A DNA stretch of 64,000 nt from Novosphingobium sp. GTDB taxonomy: Bacteria > Pseudomonadota > Alphaproteobacteria > Sphingomonadales > Sphingomonadaceae. How positions within the stretch are numbered: the stretch's first letter is position 1; every line of letters starts with the position of its first letter. Below the pieces are notes generated by a model that had not been told where the DNA came from, did no database searches, and saw only the letters and a list, made by a program, of their open reading frames with translations. The position numbers and the translations under genes are program-made. Shown piece after piece: positions 59,578-64,000 of the stretch. Where the stretch lies: NCBI GenBank assembly GCA_016719755.1, contig JADJYM010000015.1, positions 62,001 through 126,000 on the forward strand, in the 5' to 3' direction.

Positions 59578-59951
59578 TCCGCTACCTCTTCGACGCCAAT
59601 GTCGCCGTCTATGCGATGGATGGCGGCAATCCCCTGCTGCGCCAGCGCATGGAGGACTGTGAACCGGGCGAGATCGCGATTTCGGTGATCAGCTTCGCCG
59701 AGGTGGCCTATGGCACCTATGTGGGCAAACCGCCTTCCGCCGCGCTGCTGGACGCTTTCTTGGCTGCCATTCCGCTCATCCCCTTCGATGAAGCCGCTGC
59801 GCACGCCTATGCAAGGCTACCCTTCAAACGCGCCCGCTTCGACCGCCTGCTCGCCGCCCATGCACTAAGCATCGGCGCGACGATCATCACCAACAACGAA
59901 GCCGATTTTGCCGACGTACCCGGCCTCCGGGTCGAGAATTGGACCCTATGA
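59574..59951 (+). CDS. vapC: PIN-domain ribonuclease toxin VapC
   Basis: A 125-residue PIN-domain protein. Acidic active-site residues are visible: Asp in [11 protein letters not shown] (first strand), Glu in [12 protein letters not shown], Asp in [13 protein letters not shown] and a final acidic patch [11 protein letters not shown]. VapC toxins cut tRNA or rRNA when the antitoxin is lost. The start is GTG at 59574, coupled to vapB, and the stop overlaps the trmD start (ATGA), so the toxin is also coupled to an essential tRNA-modification gene. Confidence 0.9.
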   Translation: MIRYLFDANVAVYAMDGGNPLLRQRMEDCEPGEIAISVISFAEVAYGTYVGKPPSAALLDAFLAAIPLIPFDEAAAHAYARLPFKRARFDRLLAAHALSIGATIITNNEADFADVPGLRVENWTL

Positions 59952-60685
59952 CCTTCGCTGCCACCATCCTCACCCTCTACCCCGAGATGTTCCCCGGCCC
60001 GCTGGGCGTTTCGCTCGCCAATCGCGCTCGGGAAGAGGGCAAGTGGAGCCTGGAAACCGTCCAGATCCGCGATTTCGCAGCCGACAGGCACAAGACGGTG
60101 GACGATACGCCCGCTGGCGGCGGGGCGGGCATGGTGCTGCGCGTGGACGTGCTGGCGAAAGTGATCGACCACGCGCGCGGACTCCATCCTGACTGCCCCG
60201 TCATCGCCATGACCCCGCGCGGCACGCCGCTGACCCAGGCCCGCGTGCGCGAGCTGGCGGCGGGGCCGGGCGTTACCGTGCTGTGCGGGCGGTTCGAGGG
60301 CTTTGACGAGCGGATTTTCGAAGGGCGCGGGGTGGAGGAAGTCTCCATCGGTGATATCGTCCTGTCCGGCGGAGAGCCTGCCGCGCTGATGCTGCTTGAT
60401 GCTTGCATTCGCCTGCTTCCCGGCGTAATGGGCGCGGCTTCGAGTGGGGCCGAGGAATCCTTTGAACAGGGATTGCTCGAATATCCGCACTATACCCGGC
60501 CCGCCTTGTGGGAAGGGCGCACGATCCCTGAAGTGCTGCGATCGGGGGATCATGCGAAGATCGCGGCCTGGCGCAAGTCCATGGCCGAGGTTGATACACG
60601 GTCACGCAGACCGGATCTTTGGGAGCGCCATGAGGGCGCTCGGGTCCAGCCTGCCTCTGGCGCGCGGCAAAAGAAGAAGGACTGA
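59948..60685 (+). CDS. trmD: tRNA (guanine-37-N1) methyltransferase TrmD
   Basis: A 245-residue SPOUT-class enzyme. [52 protein letters not shown] and the knot [20 protein letters not shown] are diagnostic. It methylates G37 in tRNAs reading CNN codons and prevents frameshifts. Normally rpsP-rimM precede trmD; here vapC does, with an ATGA overlap. rplS follows after four bases. Confidence 0.96.
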   Translation: MTFAATILTLYPEMFPGPLGVSLANRAREEGKWSLETVQIRDFAADRHKTVDDTPAGGGAGMVLRVDVLAKVIDHARGLHPDCPVIAMTPRGTPLTQARVRELAAGPGVTVLCGRFEGFDERIFEGRGVEEVSIGDIVLSGGEPAALMLLDACIRLLPGVMGAASSGAEESFEQGLLEYPHYTRPALWEGRTIPEVLRSGDHAKIAAWRKSMAEVDTRSRRPDLWERHEGARVQPASGARQKKKD

Positions 60686-60689
60686 GATC

Positions 60690-61058
60690 ATGAACCTGAT
60701 CCAGCAGATCGAGGCCGAGGAAATTGCCAAGGCCGCCAAGGATATTCCGGAGTTCCGTCCTGGTGACACCGTCCGTGTCGGCGTGAAGGTCATCGAAGGT
60801 GAGCGCACCCGCGTTCAGAACTACGAAGGCGTGTGCATCGCCCGTGCCAACAAGGGCATCGGCAGCAACTTCACCGTTCGCAAGATGAGCTTCGGCGAAG
60901 GCGTGGAGCGCGTATTCCCGCTCTATTCGCCCAACATCGAATCGATCACCGTGGTCCGCCGCGGCGTGGTGCGCCGGGCGAAGCTCTATTACCTGCGCGG
61001 CCGCACCGGCAAGCGCGCCCGCATCGCCGAACGCCGCGACGTTCGCAACGACGCGTAA
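60690..61058 (+). CDS. rplS: 50S ribosomal protein L19
   Basis: A 122-residue protein starting [14 protein letters not shown], with [20 protein letters not shown], then [20 protein letters not shown] and [20 protein letters not shown], the L19 signature. It lies at the 30S-50S interface. It closes the vapBC-trmD-rplS transcript; a strong terminator follows. Confidence 0.97.
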   Translation: MNLIQQIEAEEIAKAAKDIPEFRPGDTVRVGVKVIEGERTRVQNYEGVCIARANKGIGSNFTVRKMSFGEGVERVFPLYSPNIESITVVRRGVVRRAKLYYLRGRTGKRARIAERRDVRNDA

Positions 61059-61091
61059 GCGCACTGGCGCAGGCGCTGCAAAGCGCTTTAT

Positions 61092-61131
61092 GAGGGCGTC
61101 CCGGCTTCGGTCGGGGCGCCCTCTTCGTTTT
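61092..61131 (+). terminator. Rho-independent terminator after rplS
   Basis: GAGGGCGTCCCG (61092-61103) pairs with CGGGGCGCCCTC (61111-61122) with one G-U pair, followed by a T-rich stretch (TTCGTTTT). Confidence 0.8.
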
Positions 61132-61149
61132 CGGGATCAATGCCTTGCC

Positions 61150-63417
61150 ATGCGTCTTCTTGCCTGCCTGCTTGCCGCAACCATGTTGTCCGCCGCGCCT
61201 GCCCATGCGGAAGAGCCGGCGGTGAGCGCGCCCGTCGCAGCCGCCGCGCCCGCGCTCGATTTTCAGCGCGTCTTCGCCAGCCCCAGCCTGAATGGCCCGG
61301 TGCCGCGCGGGGTGAAGCTGTCGCCCGATGGGCGCTGGCTGACCTTGCTGCGCAGCCGCGCCGAGGATCGGGAGCGCTATGATCTGTGGGGCTATGACCG
61401 CACCACTCGCGAATGGCGGATGCTGGTGGACAGCACGAAGCTGTCTTCCGGCAAGGAATTGTCCGAGGCCGAGAAGATGCAGCGCGAACGGCTGCGGATA
61501 GGCGATCTCAAGGGTGTGGTCTCCTATGACTGGGCGGCCGATGGCAAGGCGCTGCTGGTGCCGGTCGATGGCGAGGTCTGGCTGGTGCCGCTGGAAGGAA
61601 GCCCCCGCCGCCTGGCCGTGCCGCAGGGCGCTCTCAATCCCGCGCTGTCGCCTAAGGGCCAGTGGCTCAGCTTCGTACAGGGGCAGAACCTCGCCGTGCA
61701 GACGGTCGAGAAGCTCGCCGCCGGGGAGCCCGCGCCGCAGGTCACGCCCGATGGCGGGTCGAAGGACGGGCTCGTTTCATGGGGCACCGCCGAATTCGTC
61801 GCGGACGAGGAGATGGACCGCCACACCGGCACCTGGTGGGCGCCCGACGACAGCCGGATCGCCGTGGCCCGGGTCGATGACAGCCCGCTGCTGGTCGTCA
61901 CCCGCGCGGCGATCGGCGCGGACGGGACGAAAACCTACGAACAGCGCTATCCCAAGGCGGGAACGGCCAATTCGCTGGTCGAACTGTGGGTCCAGCGCCC
62001 GGGCGGCGAAGAACGGGTCAAGGTCGATCTTGGCCCCGATCCGGACATCTACCTTGCCCGGGTCGATTGGGCGCCCGATGCGAAGACCCTGTACGTCCAG
62101 CGCCAGAACCGCGCGCAGACCCGGCTTGATCTGCTCAGTGTCGATCCCGCCACCGGCAAGGCAAGCGTGCTGCTCACCGAAATCGCCGCGCCGAAAAGCT
62201 GGATCAACCTGACTAACAACTACCGCTTCCTGAAAGACGGCAGCTTGATCTGGTGGTCGGAACGCGATGGCTTCGGCCACCTCTACCGCTTCAAGGGCGG
62301 TCGTTGGACCCAGCTGACCAGGGGCAAATGGGTGGTCTCCAAACTTGTCGGGGTGGACGAGAAGAACGGCAGGGCGTTCCTGCTGGGCAACCGCGACGAT
62401 CCGCTGGCGGAGCAGCTCTATGCGCTGGACCTCAAGCAGCCCGGCAAGCTGGCCGCGCTGGGCGAGGCGGGGTGGATGCACGATGCCGGCATGGACAAGA
62501 CCGGCCAGGCGCTGCTGGTCACGCGCTCGTCGCCGATCCAGCCGCCGCAGGTTTACCTCGCCGATACCACGGGCAAGCGGCTGGAATGGGTTGAAGAGAA
62601 CCGGCTGGACGCGGATCATCCCTATGCGCCTTACCTGGCCGCTCACCGTGCGCCCAAGTTCGGCACGATTCCGGCGGCGGATGGCACCCCGCTGCACTGG
62701 AAGATGATCGCCCCGCCCATGGTGCCGGGCAAGCGCTATCCGGTGTTCTTCAGTCATTATGGCGGCCCTACCTCGCAAGTCGTCACGCGCGGCTGGGGCG
62801 GGGCGCTCCAGCAGGCAGTGGTGAACCAGGGCTACATCTGGTTCGAACTGGATAACCGGGGCGTCGAGGGGCGCGGCGTGGACTTCGCCAGCCCGATCTG
62901 GCGCGCGATGGGCGGGGTCGAGGTGGAGGACCAGGCGGCTGGCGCGCGGTTCCTTAAAACCCTGCCGGAGGTCGATCCTTCGCGGATCGCCACCTACGGC
63001 TGGTCCTATGGCGGTTACATGACGATCAAGATGCTCCAGGCCGATCCCGGGCTCTATGCCGCCGGGATTGCCGGGGCGCCGGTGACCCGGTGGGAGCTCT
63101 ACGACACCCATTACACGGAACGCTATATGGGCGATCCGCGCACCGATGTCGCCGCATATGAACGCGCCAGCGCCTTGCCCAATTCAGCCAAGGTCAAGGA
63201 TCCGCTGCTCATTGTCCACGGGATGGCCGATGACAACGTGGTGTTCGAGAACAGTTCGGCCCTGATCGCCAAGATGCAGGGCGAAGGCGTTCCGTTCGAG
63301 ATGATGCTCTATCCGGGCTACACGCACCGCGTTTCGGGGCCGAAGGTGGGAGTACACCTGTGGCAGACGATCTTTTCGTTCCTGGAGAAGCACCTGGGGC
63401 CGGGGGGCGGGCGCTAG
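61150..63417 (+). CDS. S9-family (dipeptidyl-peptidase IV-like) peptidase, secreted
   Basis: A 755-residue exported protease (signal MRLLACLLAATMLSAAPAHA). The N-terminal beta-propeller (about 40-500) includes the conserved Glu motif ADEEMDRHTGTWWAPD of DPP-IV enzymes. The C-terminal alpha/beta-hydrolase domain has nucleophile Ser in YGWSYGGYM (about 619), Asp in HGMADDNV (about 693) and His in YPGYTHRVSG (about 726). It removes dipeptides after proline or alanine from peptide N-termini. The next gene starts inside its 3' end. Confidence 0.93.
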   Translation: MRLLACLLAATMLSAAPAHAEEPAVSAPVAAAAPALDFQRVFASPSLNGPVPRGVKLSPDGRWLTLLRSRAEDRERYDLWGYDRTTREWRMLVDSTKLSSGKELSEAEKMQRERLRIGDLKGVVSYDWAADGKALLVPVDGEVWLVPLEGSPRRLAVPQGALNPALSPKGQWLSFVQGQNLAVQTVEKLAAGEPAPQVTPDGGSKDGLVSWGTAEFVADEEMDRHTGTWWAPDDSRIAVARVDDSPLLVVTRAAIGADGTKTYEQRYPKAGTANSLVELWVQRPGGEERVKVDLGPDPDIYLARVDWAPDAKTLYVQRQNRAQTRLDLLSVDPATGKASVLLTEIAAPKSWINLTNNYRFLKDGSLIWWSERDGFGHLYRFKGGRWTQLTRGKWVVSKLVGVDEKNGRAFLLGNRDDPLAEQLYALDLKQPGKLAALGEAGWMHDAGMDKTGQALLVTRSSPIQPPQVYLADTTGKRLEWVEENRLDADHPYAPYLAAHRAPKFGTIPAADGTPLHWKMIAPPMVPGKRYPVFFSHYGGPTSQVVTRGWGGALQQAVVNQGYIWFELDNRGVEGRGVDFASPIWRAMGGVEVEDQAAGARFLKTLPEVDPSRIATYGWSYGGYMTIKMLQADPGLYAAGIAGAPVTRWELYDTHYTERYMGDPRTDVAAYERASALPNSAKVKDPLLIVHGMADDNVVFENSSALIAKMQGEGVPFEMMLYPGYTHRVSGPKVGVHLWQTIFSFLEKHLGPGGGR

Positions 63418-64000
63418 GCGCCTCCACCCGGCGCGGCGTGCTGGGCGGGGCCTTCGCACTGCTGCTGGCGGGCTGCGAACGGGCTGCGCGGGCGGAGCCG
63501 GTCCCTGCCAGCGCGCCCGCACGGCGGCTGATCGCGGCGGCGCGGCGGCAGGTGGGCGTGACGCTCAGCTACGATCCGGCCTATACCGCGCTGGCCTATC
63601 CGCTGGGCGACGTGCCACGGGAGCGCGGGGTCTGCACCGACGTGCTGATCCGGGCCTACCGCGATGCACTGGGCGTCGATCTCCAGCGCGAGGTGCATCA
63701 GGACATGGCCGGGAACTTTGCAGTCTATCCCCGGCGCTGGGGGCTGCGCCGACCGGATCGTAACATCGATCATCGCCGCGTGCCCAATCTCCAGGCCTAC
63801 TGGAGCCGTCAGGGCGCACGGCTGGCGTTGTCCACCGATCCGGCCGCCTGGCAGCCGGGCGATGTGTTCACATCGCTGGTCGGCGGCACCCTGCCGCACA
63901 TCGGGATCGTTTCCGACCGGCTGGGCACTTCGGGGCGCCTGCTTGTCATCCACAACATCGGCGCGGGCACCCGCGAGGAGGACGCCCTGCTTGACCATCC
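63360..64000 (+). CDS. DUF1287-family secreted protein (partial, runs off the window)
   Basis: The frame is open from GTG 63360 to the window end (213 codons). It has a twin-arginine-like signal (STRRGVLGGAFALLLAGC) and then the DUF1287 block: TLSYDPAYTALAYPLGDVP, RGVCTDVLIRAYRDALGVDL, HQDMAGNFAVYPRRWGLRRP and DRNIDHRRVPNLQAYW. The Cys in GVCTDV and His in LPHIGIVSDR suggest a papain/NlpC-like hydrolase. GGGAG seven bases before the GTG supports this start, which overlaps the S9 gene by 58 bases; a later GTG at 63438 would truncate the signal. Confidence 0.75.
   Translation, partial: MADDLFVPGEAPGAGGRALGASTRRGVLGGAFALLLAGCERAARAEPVPASAPARRLIAAARRQVGVTLSYDPAYTALAYPLGDVPRERGVCTDVLIRAYRDALGVDLQREVHQDMAGNFAVYPRRWGLRRPDRNIDHRRVPNLQAYWSRQGARLALSTDPAAWQPGDVFTSLVGGTLPHIGIVSDRLGTSGRLLVIHNIGAGTREEDALLDH

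Noticed and set aside
1-64000. CRISPR array, tRNA/rRNA genes, insertion sequences, prophage or replication origin.
   Set aside because: No regularly spaced direct repeats, cloverleaf sequences, transposase or integrase motifs, or DnaA-box clusters were seen.

Overview
The window is a stretch of high-GC, densely packed bacterial chromosome. I read it as core genome of an alphaproteobacterium, most likely of the order Sphingomonadales (Sphingomonadaceae/Erythrobacteraceae type). The reasons are the plant/alphaproteobacterial-type glutamate-cysteine ligase, a Ros/MucR zinc-finger regulator, DUF1489 and DciA-like (DUF721) proteins, the secreted S9 and M16 peptidases, and the gene order nfuA - nitroreductase - tsaB - rimI - mucR - fur - plsC - miaB - phoH - ybeY - corC. 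I cannot fix the genus from sequence alone. I see no rRNA, tRNA, CRISPR array, transposase, integrase or prophage gene.

Layout. 1-7.4 kb: end of the rplU-rpmA ribosomal operon, a GNAT acetyltransferase, a divergent TetR/hydrolase pair, ygfZ, pyrC, rarD and two envelope proteins. 7.5-12.5 kb: a frameshifted astD, selO, an alpha/beta hydrolase and a glycosyltransferase. 12.5-18.3 kb: a TPR membrane protein, bamB, an ICMT-like membrane protein and a large internally duplicated membrane protein. 18.4-24.9 kb: gshA with a small monooxygenase, rsmE, ubiA, a lipoprotein, an SRAP peptidase, and an arylamine acetyltransferase/VOC operon divergent from soxR. 24.9-31.2 kb: one leftward group of dciA, three DsbA-like genes and smc. 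31.3-37.5 kb: mutY, a serine hydrolase, nudC and a FrnE-like oxidoreductase, tightly overlapped, then a pilin-like protein and a CHASE2-GGDEF diguanylate cyclase. 37.5-50 kb: mgtE, two cyclophilins, and the long leftward core block from nfuA to a LysR gene. 50-64 kb: an M16 peptidase, class II DAHP synthase, a spermidine-synthase-like protein, qor, a CocE-type hydrolase, an amidase-like protein, vapBC joined to trmD-rplS, a DPP-IV-like S9 peptidase and a partial DUF1287 protein.

How the parts work together. Translation and RNA modification (L21, L27, L19, TrmD, MiaB, RsmE, YbeY, TsaB, RimI, YgfZ), envelope biogenesis and protein folding (BamB, DsbA-like proteins, periplasmic cyclophilin, PlsC), DNA maintenance (SMC, DciA-like, MutY, SRAP) and iron-sulfur/redox control (NfuA, Fur, SoxR, GshA) dominate.

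The most interesting signals are four. First, a near-perfect SoxR box sits in a 19-bp promoter spacer that faces a VOC/arylamine N-acetyltransferase operon. Second, a pair of 35-bp hairpins lies 34 kb apart, and their arms differ by compensated base-pair changes. Third, a vapBC toxin-antitoxin pair is translationally joined to trmD-rplS. Fourth, a 653-residue membrane protein carries an internal duplication. Several dispersed palindromic repeat families fill the short intergenic gaps. No gap longer than 300 bases lacks a gene.
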